Positions 1 to 8,975 of a stretch of 64,000 nt of DNA are shown here, piece by piece. Under the pieces are notes generated by a model, which was not told the origin of the DNA, did no database searches, and worked only from the letters and a program-made list of their open reading frames with translations. The position numbers and the translations under genes were made by a program. The stretch comes from Eubacteriales bacterium (lineage in GTDB: Bacteria; Bacillota; Clostridia; Lachnospirales; Lachnospiraceae): contig JAUNOP010000001.1 of the NCBI GenBank assembly GCA_030537135.1, forward strand, positions 1 to 64,000, read 5' to 3'. Position 1 is the first letter of the stretch; each line of letters begins with the position of its first letter.

Positions 1-1938
1 GTGCCGAGTGAGACACCTATGCCGAGCGAAACTCCTACGCCAACCCCGGATCCAGAGGAGGATCCAAGCTTGCTTATCAATGGCCAGAGTGGAACGCCTG
101 TATATTATACCAACATGGTGTCCAATATTCATGCGGGGCGGGAATTTTATCTGGATTCTCTTAAGGAAAATTATGGACTGGAGTTTTCCTCTGATTTTGC
201 GCAGGTAATGGAAGAAATTGAGACAGAGTATAAGAAAAGTCATAAGCTTGTAGATACGAGTGACAAAAGAAGCGATGGCTTGACCAGCTCCTGGGATGAT
301 CTTCTTGTGCGCAATTGGCAGGATATCCTTGCAGTCTATGTGTATGAGCAGAAAAAGGAAAATCCCAAGCAGGAGGTTTTTGTGCTGGACGGAGGCTCCA
401 GGGAGCGTCTGACTGAGATTTTTGAGGAGATGAATCCGGTCAAGAGAGACAAAACCAATATTACTCGTGCTACCTATGGAAATTATCATATTAATGACTA
501 TATTCGTATGAAGGACATTCCCAAGGAGGACAGGGAACTCCTGAAGAAATACGTAGAGACAGACTGTAAGCTTTTGTGCGCGGTGGTTACGGCAGCAAAG
601 GGCTTTGTCCGTCAGAGTGTGGGAGACGATGTATCTGAGGAGAGAGTGAACGTGATTGCTGCCGCGTATTCTCTGGTGGGAAAAATAGGATATTTCTGGG
701 GAGGAAAATCTAATGCCATTGGAATGGATCCTTCCTGGGGAACGATTGCAGCAGAATCCCACACATCAGATTCAGAGCAAACAGCTTCTCAAGAAATAGA
801 ATTAAGTGAGGATGGAGCAGAAGAAGAGGAAGAGCAGGAAGAGCAGACGACTACGGTCACTACATTGAAGGCTTATGGTCTTGACTGCAGTGGTTTTGTA
901 ACCTGGGCAGTGATTAACGGATATTTGAACAAAGGAATGGAGGGCGTAGTAGGTCATGGAACTACTACGCAGTGGAATCAGGCATCTGTTATCAGTGAGG
1001 CAGAGGCTCAGCCCGGAGACTTGGTTTTTCAGAGCGGACCTGAAGCAGGGAGCAGCAACCATGTAGGAATTATCTGCGGAAAAACAGATGCTGGGGACTG
1101 GATTGCTGTTCATTGCTCCTCCAGTGCGAATGGGGTTACAGTGGGAGAGGCCTACAGCGCCAGCTTTCGCTACATAAGGCAGCCGGTCTTTTACCCATCT
1201 GAGGAGGAGCTGGCAGAGATCGAGGACAGCAAGGAGTCTGGAAAAATTGAGATAGAGAATAATCAGAGACTTCAGGATTTGATTGGGCAGGTGCAAAGCA
1301 ACGAAGCTCTTCAGGAAGAGGCATCTCTCCAGGATTTCTTTGATACCTCTGAGACAGATTCTGCTGTTCCTGAATATGCGTTTACTTCTGGCGCATCCTC
1401 CTTTGTGGAGGATAATGATTATCCTGCGATTATTCAGTCAAAGCCTGAAAATACAGCGCAGACTACGGACACTGCTCTTGACAGCGAAATGTTCTCAGAT
1501 ACTTCTATGGAAATGGAGCTGACAGAGGGAGAACTGGATGAACCTACAGAGGGCGCTCTGCCAGAAACACAGGAAGAGCCTTCTGAGGGAAATACCATAG
1601 TGGAGCAGGAAACTGTGCAGAACATAGAGCCCTCCCTAGAGGAAAACAGCGGTTTTAAAGAAGAAGCAGAGGAAGCAATGTCTGCTAATATTCCGAGCGT
1701 TTCCATTTTTACAGAGGATACGAACCTGCCGTCTGTTGTGAACTCCAAAACAGGAGAGAGAGTTTCTGTGAGAAGCAGCCGCTTTTCATCCTCACACAAG
1801 AAGGTTCGGATATTTAGAGAGGACAGGGAGACGGCAGAGACAGGCAGCCAGCCGGATGCTGGATTTATCCAATCCTGGGATATATTCAGCAGCAGCGGAA
1901 GCGCTGTTTTGACCTTCACTGAGGACGATTGGTTTTAA
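1..1938 (+). CDS. NlpC/P60 (C40) peptidase-domain protein, 5' truncated
   Basis: The frame is open to the first base, so the true start and any signal peptide lie outside the window. 645 residues are visible. The N-terminus has PSETP-type Pro/Thr repeats, probably a wall-spanning linker. Residues about 220-395 form a C40 cysteine peptidase domain of the kind that cleaves peptidoglycan stem peptides. The nucleophile is Cys296 in GLDCSGF, with His354 in SNHVGI and a third polar residue His371 in AVHCS. An acidic insert (about residues 255-285, rich in Glu) sits inside the domain just before the Cys motif. The 250-residue tail is acidic and low in complexity. I infer a secreted wall hydrolase. 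Substrate and anchoring cannot be told from what is visible. Confidence 0.85.
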   Translation: MPSETPMPSETPTPTPDPEEDPSLLINGQSGTPVYYTNMVSNIHAGREFYLDSLKENYGLEFSSDFAQVMEEIETEYKKSHKLVDTSDKRSDGLTSSWDDLLVRNWQDILAVYVYEQKKENPKQEVFVLDGGSRERLTEIFEEMNPVKRDKTNITRATYGNYHINDYIRMKDIPKEDRELLKKYVETDCKLLCAVVTAAKGFVRQSVGDDVSEERVNVIAAAYSLVGKIGYFWGGKSNAIGMDPSWGTIAAESHTSDSEQTASQEIELSEDGAEEEEEQEEQTTTVTTLKAYGLDCSGFVTWAVINGYLNKGMEGVVGHGTTTQWNQASVISEAEAQPGDLVFQSGPEAGSSNHVGIICGKTDAGDWIAVHCSSSANGVTVGEAYSASFRYIRQPVFYPSEEELAEIEDSKESGKIEIENNQRLQDLIGQVQSNEALQEEASLQDFFDTSETDSAVPEYAFTSGASSFVEDNDYPAIIQSKPENTAQTTDTALDSEMFSDTSMEMELTEGELDEPTEGALPETQEEPSEGNTIVEQETVQNIEPSLEENSGFKEEAEEAMSANIPSVSIFTEDTNLPSVVNSKTGERVSVRSSRFSSSHKKVRIFREDRETAETGSQPDAGFIQSWDIFSSSGSAVLTFTEDDWF

Positions 1939-1949
1939 CCTATCATAGG

Positions 1950-1981
1950 AAAAGCCCTTGACAAACAAGTTAAGGGCTTTT
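1950..1981 (+). terminator. Hairpin after the NlpC/P60 gene
   Basis: A perfect 10-bp stem (arms 1950-1959 and 1972-1981, AAAAGCCCTT against AAGGGCTTTT) follows the stop codon by 11 bases. The U-run is short, so termination may be partial. The fabH promoter overlaps it. Confidence 0.6.
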
Positions 1982-1986
1982 ATACT
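1958..1986 (+). promoter_or_regulatory. fabH promoter overlapping the terminator hairpin
   Basis: TTGACA (1958-1963), a 17-base spacer and TATACT (1981-1986) make a near-consensus sigma-A promoter. The -35 box lies at the base of the left arm and loop of the preceding terminator, and the spacer contains the whole right arm. Confidence 0.75.
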
Positions 1987-2044
1987 GGAAATATACTTTG
2001 AATATCAAAATATTTGAAAGATAAAATAGGTGAAGGATATGACA

Positions 2045-3001
2045 ATGCGTATTATTGGAACAGGAAGCGCAGTTCCAGAAAAAATAATAACAAATGAGGA
2101 TTTGTGTGGCTGGCTGGACACCAGTGATGAATGGATTCAAACCAGGACAGGCATCAAGGAGAGGCATCTGGCAGCAGAAGGAGAAAATGCAGTAACCCTG
2201 GCAGTAGAGGCAGGAAGGAAAGCCCTGGAAAATGCAGGAATAGAACCCCGGAAAATTGGACTTGTGCTGGCAGCTACCTGCTCTTCAGGCAATTATTTTC
2301 CAGGAGTGGGCTGCTGTGTGCAGGGGCAGCTGGGCCTTGCGAACGCGGCAGCCATGGATTTGAATGCCGCCTGCTCTGGCTTTTTATTTGCCCTGCATAC
2401 AGCCTATACTTATATTATGGCAGGCCTTTACGAGTATATTTTAGTGATTGGGACAGACACTTTTTCCAGAATGGTAGATTGGAAGGACAGAAGCACCTGT
2501 GTTCTTTTTGGAGACGGGGCAGGCGCCTGCGTGGTCAAAAGAGCAGAGGAAGGGCTTCTTGCCATGTCTCAGCATAGTGATGGGAGCAGGGGAGATGTGC
2601 TTGTGTGTGCAGGCGCAATGCTTCAGAGTCCCACAACAGAGGAGAAAACCATGAAACCTCTGCTTATGGACGGACAGGCAGTATTCTGCTTTGCGGTGAA
2701 GACAATACCAGAATGCATTGATAAGCTCTTAAAGGATGAAAAAATAGCCCCGAAGGAGATTAAGTATTTTATTCTGCATCAGGCAAACAGAAGAATTTTG
2801 CAGAGTGTGGCAAAGAGACTTAAGGTATCGGAGGAAAGGTTTCCCATGAATCTGGACAGAATGGGAAATACCTCTGCTGCAAGCATTCCTATTCTCCTGG
2901 ATGAAATGAATCGAGAAGGCAGATTAAAGAGAGGAGATAAGGTGGTTCTGGCAGGCTTTGGAGCAGGACTTACCTGGGGAGCCTCTTTACTGGTATGGTA
3001 G
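2045..3001 (+). CDS. fabH: 3-oxoacyl-ACP synthase III (KASIII)
   Basis: FabH condenses acetyl-CoA (or a branched primer) with malonyl-ACP to start fatty acid synthesis. The 318-residue product has family length and all three catalytic residues: Cys110 in NAACSGF, His245 in HQANRR and Asn275 in GNTSAAS. The thiolase-fold ending GFGAGLTWG is present. I chose ATG 2045 because the ribosome site AGGTGAAGG (2028-2036) is 8 bases upstream; an in-frame ATG at 2039 and a GTG at 2030 are too close to it. The gene stands alone between its own promoter and a terminator. No other fab genes flank it, although in many Firmicutes fabH heads a fab cluster. Primer preference cannot be read from the sequence. 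Confidence 0.95.
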   Translation: MRIIGTGSAVPEKIITNEDLCGWLDTSDEWIQTRTGIKERHLAAEGENAVTLAVEAGRKALENAGIEPRKIGLVLAATCSSGNYFPGVGCCVQGQLGLANAAAMDLNAACSGFLFALHTAYTYIMAGLYEYILVIGTDTFSRMVDWKDRSTCVLFGDGAGACVVKRAEEGLLAMSQHSDGSRGDVLVCAGAMLQSPTTEEKTMKPLLMDGQAVFCFAVKTIPECIDKLLKDEKIAPKEIKYFILHQANRRILQSVAKRLKVSEERFPMNLDRMGNTSAASIPILLDEMNREGRLKRGDKVVLAGFGAGLTWGASLLVW

Positions 3002-3011
3002 AAGGAGTATG

Positions 3012-3053
3012 AATAAAGACGGGAAGAGGCAAACATTTCTTCTCGTCTTTATT
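3012..3053 (+). terminator. fabH terminator
   Basis: 16-bp arms (3012-3027 and 3038-3053) pair with a single G-U wobble and end in a T-rich 3' arm (TTTATTTTC). It starts 10 bases after the fabH stop. Confidence 0.75.
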
Positions 3054-3085
3054 TTCGCAGTAAGCTCGGTAAGCGGGTTTGCCGG

Positions 3086-3137
3086 GAGCTGCCCATAGTA
3101 TCGCGGCGGATAGGGGAACTGACTTCCCCTATCCGAT
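3086..3137. repeat. Palindromic repeat R3, copy a
   Basis: A 52-base unit beginning GAGCTG and ending TATCCGAT contains the inverted repeat GGATAGGGGAA / TTCCCCTATCC around a five-base loop. A 52-base relative lies at 22833-22884 and a decayed one at 46261-46291. It sits between the convergent fabH and pduL genes. Confidence 0.65.
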
Positions 3138-3148
3138 CAGGATGCTTC

Positions 3149-3790
3149 TTACCTGTGGATTCCTGACAAAACCTCGTCAATCCATTTGTGGGTATTATAC
3201 CCATCCCCAAACAATTTTATAATTACACCATAGGGCTCTGCATCACTGGAAAAAGCATTTGCTTCGTCTGTGTCCACATGCATGGCAAGACGAAAGCTTC
3301 GGCTTACACGGACAACCACATCCGCGTAGATAACTGTTCTTCCATAGCTCATAGTCAGGACAAAAACCTCGTCATTGTCGCGAACGCGCAGAGCCAGCGC
3401 TTCTTCGGGCGTCATGTGAATATGGCGCTTGGCAACAATCACGCCGTGGTCAATGTCAAGAGTCTGGCCAGATTCTGTAAACAGTGTACAGCCTGGAGTC
3501 CCCTTCGTATCTCCGGATTGACGGATGATTCCGGGAAGCCCAATCTTCCGGGTGTCAGTAAGAGAAAGCTCTACCTGAGTTTCCTTTCGGAAGGGGCCTA
3601 AAATGGCCATGTTTTCCAGCGTTCCCTTTGGCCCGCGTATGGAAATTCGTTCTTTGCACAGGTATTGCCCGGGCTGACTTAATTCCTTCACATAGTGAAG
3701 CTCCTGTCCTTCTCCGAACAGTGTCTCAAAATCTGCCTTTGAGATATGAATATGGCGGGCAGATGTCTCAATAGGAATTTTGATGCTCAT
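3149..3790 (-). CDS. pduL: Phosphate propanoyltransferase (PduL-type phosphotransacylase)
   Basis: PduL interconverts acyl-CoA and acyl phosphate with a metal centre. The 213-residue product has the two His-rich metal-binding motifs (SARHIHIS near residue 11 and AKRHIHMT in the middle), plus the later MHVDTDEAN block of the second repeated domain. It begins directly at the catalytic domain, without the N-terminal extension that targets PduL homologues to bacterial microcompartments. No shell or propanediol/ethanolamine genes are nearby. I infer a cytosolic enzyme, perhaps the cell's phosphotransacetylase feeding acetate kinase. Gene and flanks are convergent with fabH. The symbol reflects the family, not propanediol use. 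Confidence 0.9.
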   Translation of the reverse strand: MSIKIPIETSARHIHISKADFETLFGEGQELHYVKELSQPGQYLCKERISIRGPKGTLENMAILGPFRKETQVELSLTDTRKIGLPGIIRQSGDTKGTPGCTLFTESGQTLDIDHGVIVAKRHIHMTPEEALALRVRDNDEVFVLTMSYGRTVIYADVVVRVSRSFRLAMHVDTDEANAFSSDAEPYGVIIKLFGDGYNTHKWIDEVLSGIHR

Positions 3791-3941
3791 GAAAATAAAC
3801 CTCGCGTAAAAATAATAGCTGCAGACAGACCGCAGGCCTTCCTTAGTAGTTTATATTAGGAAAGAAAAAATATCAACTCTTTTCTTATTCGGCAAAGACT
3901 GCTACAATAAGGGAGAAAAAGATTCTTTACAGGAGGATGAA

Positions 3942-4832
3942 ATGGAGATAAGACAATATTTGTATATTTCCTATACAATAGATGCAAAACAGGAACCCTT
4001 TGTTATTGTGCAGAGTGTAGATGCAAAGCTGCGTACTGTGCAGATTCCGGCATGGATTGAGAATCTGCCTGTACGAGCGCTGGCTCCCTATGCCATGAGC
4101 AGCGGGGAGCATGAGGAAATCTGTCTTCCGGCGGGCTTGGACTGTATTGGGAGATATGCATTCTATAATTGCAGAAACCTTCATACCTTTCGATTTCCGA
4201 GCGGGATTCGAGATATAGGAAGCGGAGCTTTCACAGGATGCCATCAGGTCCGATATCTGGATGTGGAAATGGAAAAGGATAAGCCCTCTTGTCTCAAGGA
4301 AATTTTGAGCGAGCTTCCAGAAGAGCTTCAGGCAGAGCTTCACGGAGAGGAAGAAGCAATGCTTTTGTTTCCGGAATTTTATGAGGAGGGAGTGGAGAAC
4401 ACTCCAGCCCGGATTTTGATGACTCAGGTACATGGAAGCGGAATCTGGTACAGAAACTGTTTTCAGGGACGTCGCTTTTGCTATGGGGAATATGATAGAT
4501 GCTTTGATAAGGCATTGGCTTTGGAGTCGGTTGTATTTAATATACGTCTGGCAATGGGAAGGCTGCGTTTTCCTCACGAGCTGAGTGAGGAAGCAAAAGA
4601 GAGTTATCTGGATTTTCTGAAAATGCATCTTTTGGAGGCCTTAGAATATCTGATGAGCAGACAGGACGAAGAAGGCTTTTCATGGCTTTTAGAACTCTGT
4701 ACTCCAAATCAGGAAACCTTTGCAAAGATTCAAAGCAGTGCGAGCCAAAGGGGACTTCCAGGGATAAATATGCTTCTGAGCCATTATCAGAGAGGACATT
4801 TTTTGCAGGGACGAAGACGAAGAAGTCTGTAG
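3942..4832 (+). CDS. Leucine-rich-repeat (BspA-like) protein of unknown function
   Basis: Residues about 40-110 hold BspA-type (LRR_5) repeat features: ICLPAGLDCIGRYAFYNC, LHTFRFPSGIRDIGSGAF and VRYLDVEM. Such repeats usually mediate protein contacts. The remaining 180 residues are not recognised. There is no signal peptide or membrane segment, so the protein is probably cytosolic, unlike secreted BspA surface proteins. The start ATG follows AGGAGG at 3931-3936. It is first of five plus-strand genes with a VWA protein, a MoxR-type ATPase, a transglutaminase lipoprotein and a membrane protein, which suggests a role in that system, perhaps as adaptor. The C-terminus is rich in Arg (GRRRRSL). 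Confidence 0.75.
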   Translation: MEIRQYLYISYTIDAKQEPFVIVQSVDAKLRTVQIPAWIENLPVRALAPYAMSSGEHEEICLPAGLDCIGRYAFYNCRNLHTFRFPSGIRDIGSGAFTGCHQVRYLDVEMEKDKPSCLKEILSELPEELQAELHGEEEAMLLFPEFYEEGVENTPARILMTQVHGSGIWYRNCFQGRRFCYGEYDRCFDKALALESVVFNIRLAMGRLRFPHELSEEAKESYLDFLKMHLLEALEYLMSRQDEEGFSWLLELCTPNQETFAKIQSSASQRGLPGINMLLSHYQRGHFLQGRRRRSL

Positions 4833-4841
4833 CATCTATAC

Positions 4842-4884
4842 GGTTAGGAGCAAGCAGCGAAGCGGATTGCGAATATCCGCTTGA
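4842..4884. repeat. Palindromic repeat R2, copy 1
   Basis: A 43-base unit matches 9753-9795 at 40 of 43 positions. Its core is the perfect 8-bp inverted repeat AAGCGGAT / ATCCGCTT (4860-4867 and 4875-4882) with a 7-base loop. It lies in the 89-base gap between the first two genes of the LRR/VWA operon. Confidence 0.75.
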
Positions 4885-4921
4885 CTCCTGGAGAAAAAAG
4901 AATACAAGAAAGGATATGCTT

Positions 4922-6265
4922 ATGAAGAATCCCGTATGGAATCAGCAAGAGAGAGAACAGGAAATTCTAAATATCTGCGGAGAAATTCTGGAGGCGTCGA
5001 GAACAGAGCTTTATCTGCACCTTCGGTTTCTGGACAGGGCGCTTGCCGCTCTCGTGCAAAGACCGGACAACAGCCTTTCACCAGCAGGAACAGACGGGGG
5101 CTTCCTTTTTTATCATCCTTTGGAGCTGATAAAACTTTTTCAGAAAGCGCCGGTTTGTGTAACAAGGCTTTGCCTCCATATTCTCTTTCATTGTCTCTTT
5201 GCGCATATTTATCCGCAGGAGGACAGAGAACGGGAACTTTGGAATCTCTCGTGCGATATGGCGGCAGAGCATCTGATTGATCATCTTTATATAAAATGCG
5301 TCCATATTCCACAGACTCCCTTAAGGAGAGAGGCATATGGGTGGCTTGAAAAAGAAATACAGCCTGTCACCGCAGAGAAGACCTATCATTTTCTGATGAA
5401 AAAAGAGCTGCCAGAGCAAAGACTTTTGGAACTGAAAAAGGAATTTTTTAGGGATGATCATAGAAAATGGTATGAGCCGCCCCAAAAGAAGCCGAATATG
5501 AGAAGACAAAAGGAAAACTGGGAAGATCTCCGCAGGAAAATGCAGACAGAGATGGAAACCTTTTCAAAAGAGGCTTTAAAGGATGCCGGAGAGCTTCTGG
5601 AAACACTGCGCATACATAATCAGAGAAAATATGATTATCAAAGCTTTCTTAGAAAATTTGCAGTTCTTAAGGAAGAAATGAAGGTGGATTTGGATACCTT
5701 TGACTATATTTTTTATCATTATGGAATGGAACTGTATGGAAACATGCCGCTCATAGAGCCGCTGGAAACAAGAGAAGAGAAAAAAATCGAGGATTTTGTG
5801 ATTGCGATTGACACCTCTATGTCCTGCAAGGGAGAGCTTGTGGAGCGCTTCCTGGAAGAAACCTATTGTCTTCTTTCTCAGGAAGAGAGCTTTTCCAGAA
5901 AAATCCGTATTCATATTTTGCAGTGTGATGAACAGGTGCGCTCGGATGTGCGGATTGAAAACAAAGAGCAGCTTATGCAGTATATGAAGCACCTGACCTT
6001 AAAGGGCGGAGGAGGCACGGATTTTAGACCTGTGTTTGTCTATGTAGAGGAACTTATGGCTGCAAAAGCCTTTTACCATCTGAGGGGACTTGTGTATTTT
6101 ACGGACGGCTATGGAATTTATCCGGCAAAGATGCCGCCCTATCAGACGGCCTTTGTATTTATGGAAAAAGACTACCGGGATATTGACGTTCCGCCGTGGG
6201 CCGTCAAGCTCATCATTCGAGAAGAAGATATAAAAGGAGACACGTATTATTATGATAACGATTAA
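4922..6265 (+). CDS. VWA-like domain protein (DUF2201/putative metallopeptidase family)
   Basis: The 447-residue product ends in a von Willebrand A-like domain with a MIDAS-type motif at Asp297 (DTSMS) and the later GGGGTDF block, features that bind a metal and a partner protein. The N-terminal half resembles the metallopeptidase-like domain normally paired with this VWA domain, but where the family has HExxH I read HILFH (His86-His90): the catalytic Glu is replaced by Ile87. It may therefore be a binding protein, not a peptidase. I chose ATG 4922 because AAGAAAGGA ends 7 bases upstream; ATG 4916 is only one base away. The end overlaps the next gene, a MoxR-type AAA ATPase, by 14 bases. MoxR-VWA pairs are known to act as chaperone-like assembly factors. 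Confidence 0.8.
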   Translation: MKNPVWNQQEREQEILNICGEILEASRTELYLHLRFLDRALAALVQRPDNSLSPAGTDGGFLFYHPLELIKLFQKAPVCVTRLCLHILFHCLFAHIYPQEDRERELWNLSCDMAAEHLIDHLYIKCVHIPQTPLRREAYGWLEKEIQPVTAEKTYHFLMKKELPEQRLLELKKEFFRDDHRKWYEPPQKKPNMRRQKENWEDLRRKMQTEMETFSKEALKDAGELLETLRIHNQRKYDYQSFLRKFAVLKEEMKVDLDTFDYIFYHYGMELYGNMPLIEPLETREEKKIEDFVIAIDTSMSCKGELVERFLEETYCLLSQEESFSRKIRIHILQCDEQVRSDVRIENKEQLMQYMKHLTLKGGGGTDFRPVFVYVEELMAAKAFYHLRGLVYFTDGYGIYPAKMPPYQTAFVFMEKDYRDIDVPPWAVKLIIREEDIKGDTYYYDND

Positions 6266-7763
6266 GAGAGCAAAACAGGAAATCAAGGATACCGTGGAGG
6301 CGTATCTTTTGAAAAATGAATATGGAGAATATGAAATACCAATAGTAAACCAAAGACCAATTCTGCTTTTGGGCGCACCGGGAATTGGAAAAACGCAGAT
6401 TATGGAGCAGGTGGCAAGAGAGTGCGGCATTTCTCTGGTGTCTTATACAATTACCCATCATACCCGGCAGAGCGCTATAGGCCTTCCCTTTATCACTGAA
6501 AAAGTTTATGGAGGCTTGAAAAAAAACGTGACAGAATATACAATGAGTGAGATTATTGCTTCTGTTTATGATAAAATAGAGAAAACCGGAATTGCAGAAG
6601 GGATTTTGTTTATTGACGAGATAAATTGTGTGTCGGAAACGCTTGCGCCTGCAATGCTTCAGTTTCTGCAATGCAAAACCTTTGGAAGCCATGCGGTTCC
6701 AGAGGGCTGGGTGATTGCAGCAGCAGGAAATCCTCCGGAATACAACCGTTCTGTAAGGGAATTTGACGTGGTGACACTGGACCGCGTAAAAAAAATCGAG
6801 GTGGCGCCGGATTATCAGGTATGGAAGGAGTATGCGTATCAGCATGGAATCCACGCTGCTGTGATTTCTTATTTGAATACCAGACCAAAGAATTTTTGCC
6901 GTATGGAGACAACTGTGGATGGAAGGCTGTTTGCAACCCCAAGAGGCTGGGAGGACGTCTCCAGAGCTTTGAAGGTGTATGAGAAGCTTGAAAAGTCTAT
7001 GGACAAGGAGGTTGTCGGGCAATACATCCAGCATCCGGAGATTGCCGCGGATTTTGCAGATTATCTGGAGCTGTACCGGAAATACCAGACAGACTATCAG
7101 ATTGATGAGATTTTATCTGGCTGCATTCCTGATATTCTTCTGAAAAAGGTGGCGCATGCGCCCTTTGATGAGCGTCTTGGCGTGATGGAACTTCTGCTCT
7201 CCAGGCTGAATACCATGTTTCAGAAAACAGCGCGCATGGAAGATTTGACAGAGCTTTTGTATGAAAAGCTCAAGGGAGCAAGAGAGGCGCTGTGTACGGT
7301 GTGGATGGATGACCCTTACACGTGGCTTTTGGATTTACTTGAACGGGCAGGACAGGAGCTTGCCTATCTTAGGCAGGCAGAGCTTTTGGACAGAAGAGGG
7401 GAGCATCTTCGCAGGGATGTTCTTGCAATTCTGGATAAATATCTGCAGCGTCTTAGACTTGAGGACGTGAAGCAGGGACCAGAGAGCTTTGAAAAGCTTT
7501 GCTCTTATTTTGAGGAGGAGAACGCGCTTTTGGATGAGCTGTACGAAAAAACAGGAGCCATGCTGGAGCATGTCTTTGATTTTATGGAGGCAGCCTTTGG
7601 AGAAGGGCAGGAGATGGTGATTTTTGTCACAGAATTAAATACAGGAGAAGGCTCTGTCCGCTTTCTCCAAAAATATGACTGCGAGAGATATCATCAGTAT
7701 AATGAGAGACTCTTCTTCAAAGAGAGAAGCAGGACGCTTTTGGAGAGAATCAATCGTCTATAG
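6252..7763 (+). CDS. MoxR-type AAA ATPase
   Basis: The 503-residue protein has Walker A GAPGIGKT (residues 41-48), Walker B LFIDEIN (Asp122, Glu123) and a sensor-like AAAGNPPEYN segment, all in the N-terminal 200 residues. The C-terminal 300 residues are predicted helical and unlike known domains I recognise. AAA proteins of this type use ATP to remodel or load metal or cofactor onto partner proteins, typically with a VWA protein encoded beside them. Here the partner is the upstream gene, which overlaps it by 14 bases, implying translational coupling. The target of the pair is unknown. The downstream transglutaminase lipoprotein and membrane protein suggest an envelope-linked process. Confidence 0.88.
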   Translation: MITIKRAKQEIKDTVEAYLLKNEYGEYEIPIVNQRPILLLGAPGIGKTQIMEQVARECGISLVSYTITHHTRQSAIGLPFITEKVYGGLKKNVTEYTMSEIIASVYDKIEKTGIAEGILFIDEINCVSETLAPAMLQFLQCKTFGSHAVPEGWVIAAAGNPPEYNRSVREFDVVTLDRVKKIEVAPDYQVWKEYAYQHGIHAAVISYLNTRPKNFCRMETTVDGRLFATPRGWEDVSRALKVYEKLEKSMDKEVVGQYIQHPEIAADFADYLELYRKYQTDYQIDEILSGCIPDILLKKVAHAPFDERLGVMELLLSRLNTMFQKTARMEDLTELLYEKLKGAREALCTVWMDDPYTWLLDLLERAGQELAYLRQAELLDRRGEHLRRDVLAILDKYLQRLRLEDVKQGPESFEKLCSYFEEENALLDELYEKTGAMLEHVFDFMEAAFGEGQEMVIFVTELNTGEGSVRFLQKYDCERYHQYNERLFFKERSRTLLERINRL

Positions 7764-7776
7764 AGGGAAAGGATGT

Positions 7777-8961
7777 ATGAAGAAAAGAACTGGATATATG
7801 ATGCTGGCAATTTCTTTTTTGCTTTGTCTGACAGGCTGCAGCTTTGCAGAACAGATGGCAGAGGGAGCCATGTATCTTGTGACCAATGAGCCGGCAGAGG
7901 TGCGGAAACTCAGGCAGATGGAGATTGCACAGACAGATGAAGGACACATGGAGTATTATTTCCAGCAGCTTTCAGAGGAGGAAAAGAGAGCCTATCGGGA
8001 GATTTTGATGGGAGTGCGGGCCTATAAGGCGGAGATCTATCTGTCTGTTACAGACAATGAGCAGATTGACAGAGCCTACCACGCGCTTTTAAGAGACCAT
8101 CCGGAGGTTTTCTGGATTCATGGGCGTCAGCTGGTCTACAAGACCATCTATGATAAATATACGCTGTTTGAGCCTGAGAGCATCTACAGTGCAGAGGAAA
8201 TTCAGGAAGGCCTTCTTGCTGTTGAAAATGCATGGCAGCAGGTAAACAGCCTTATTGGAGAGGACTTTACAGATTATCAAAAGGTGAAAACAGTGTATAC
8301 ATGGATTATCCAGAACACAGATTATGTGACTACAGAGGCTGACCAGAACATTGAGGGAGTATTTGGAGACGGACAGGCCGTTTGCGCCGGTTATACAGGG
8401 GCAGCTCAATACCTTCTCGAAAGAATGAGCATTCCCTGTATCTATGTGTGCGGAGATTCTACAACTCTTACTGCTGGAGACAATGGCCATGCTTGGAATT
8501 TGATTATGCTGGATGGAAGCTGGTATTATATGGACGTTACAAACGGAGACCAGCCAGGTTTTTTCAATGCCTCTGATTCAGAGAGCAATACAGTGCTTTA
8601 TGATTATTTGTGTCCATTTCCTCAGGAATATGCAAGAGTCAGTCAGCCAGATGATGAATTTACAGTTCCAGAATGCACAGAAATAGCATATAATGACGCT
8701 ATGCTCAATGGAGGAATATTTTCTTATTATGATTTTCAGGATGTTCTTAACTATGCGATTTCGAGAATTGATATGGGAGAGAACATTGTGCGCATGAAGT
8801 TTATGACTGACCAGGAATTTCAGACAGCTATGACTGAGCTGGTAGATGGAAAGGGAATTCAGGAGATTGCAAGATATTATATCAATATGCTGGGAGTTTC
8901 ACAGATGCAGTATCATTATGGAGTTTTGGATGAATTAAATACATTATATGTGATGTTTTGA
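7777..8961 (+). CDS. Transglutaminase-like lipoprotein
   Basis: The first 22 residues form a lipoprotein signal ending LLCLTGC, so the protein is probably lipid-anchored outside the membrane after cleavage at Cys. A transglutaminase-like cysteine-protease core follows, with the full triad Cys203 (AVCAGYT), His238 (NGHAWN) and Asp253 (YMDVTNGD). Such domains can cross-link or cleave proteins or peptidoglycan peptides; the substrate is unknown. The open frame extends upstream, but ATG 7777 is preferred: it has GAGGG 9 bases upstream and starts the lipoprotein signal at once. It follows the AAA gene by 13 bases and is four bases short of overlapping the ribosome site of the next gene. Confidence 0.87.
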   Translation: MKKRTGYMMLAISFLLCLTGCSFAEQMAEGAMYLVTNEPAEVRKLRQMEIAQTDEGHMEYYFQQLSEEEKRAYREILMGVRAYKAEIYLSVTDNEQIDRAYHALLRDHPEVFWIHGRQLVYKTIYDKYTLFEPESIYSAEEIQEGLLAVENAWQQVNSLIGEDFTDYQKVKTVYTWIIQNTDYVTTEADQNIEGVFGDGQAVCAGYTGAAQYLLERMSIPCIYVCGDSTTLTAGDNGHAWNLIMLDGSWYYMDVTNGDQPGFFNASDSESNTVLYDYLCPFPQEYARVSQPDDEFTVPECTEIAYNDAMLNGGIFSYYDFQDVLNYAISRIDMGENIVRMKFMTDQEFQTAMTELVDGKGIQEIARYYINMLGVSQMQYHYGVLDELNTLYVMF

Positions 8962-8975
8962 AAAGGAGGAGAAAA

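Noticed and set aside
2022-2027. A TAAAAT -10 with TTGAAT -35 directly before fabH
   Set aside because: It would start transcription inside the ribosome site. The TTGACA/TATACT pair at 1958-1986 is far better.
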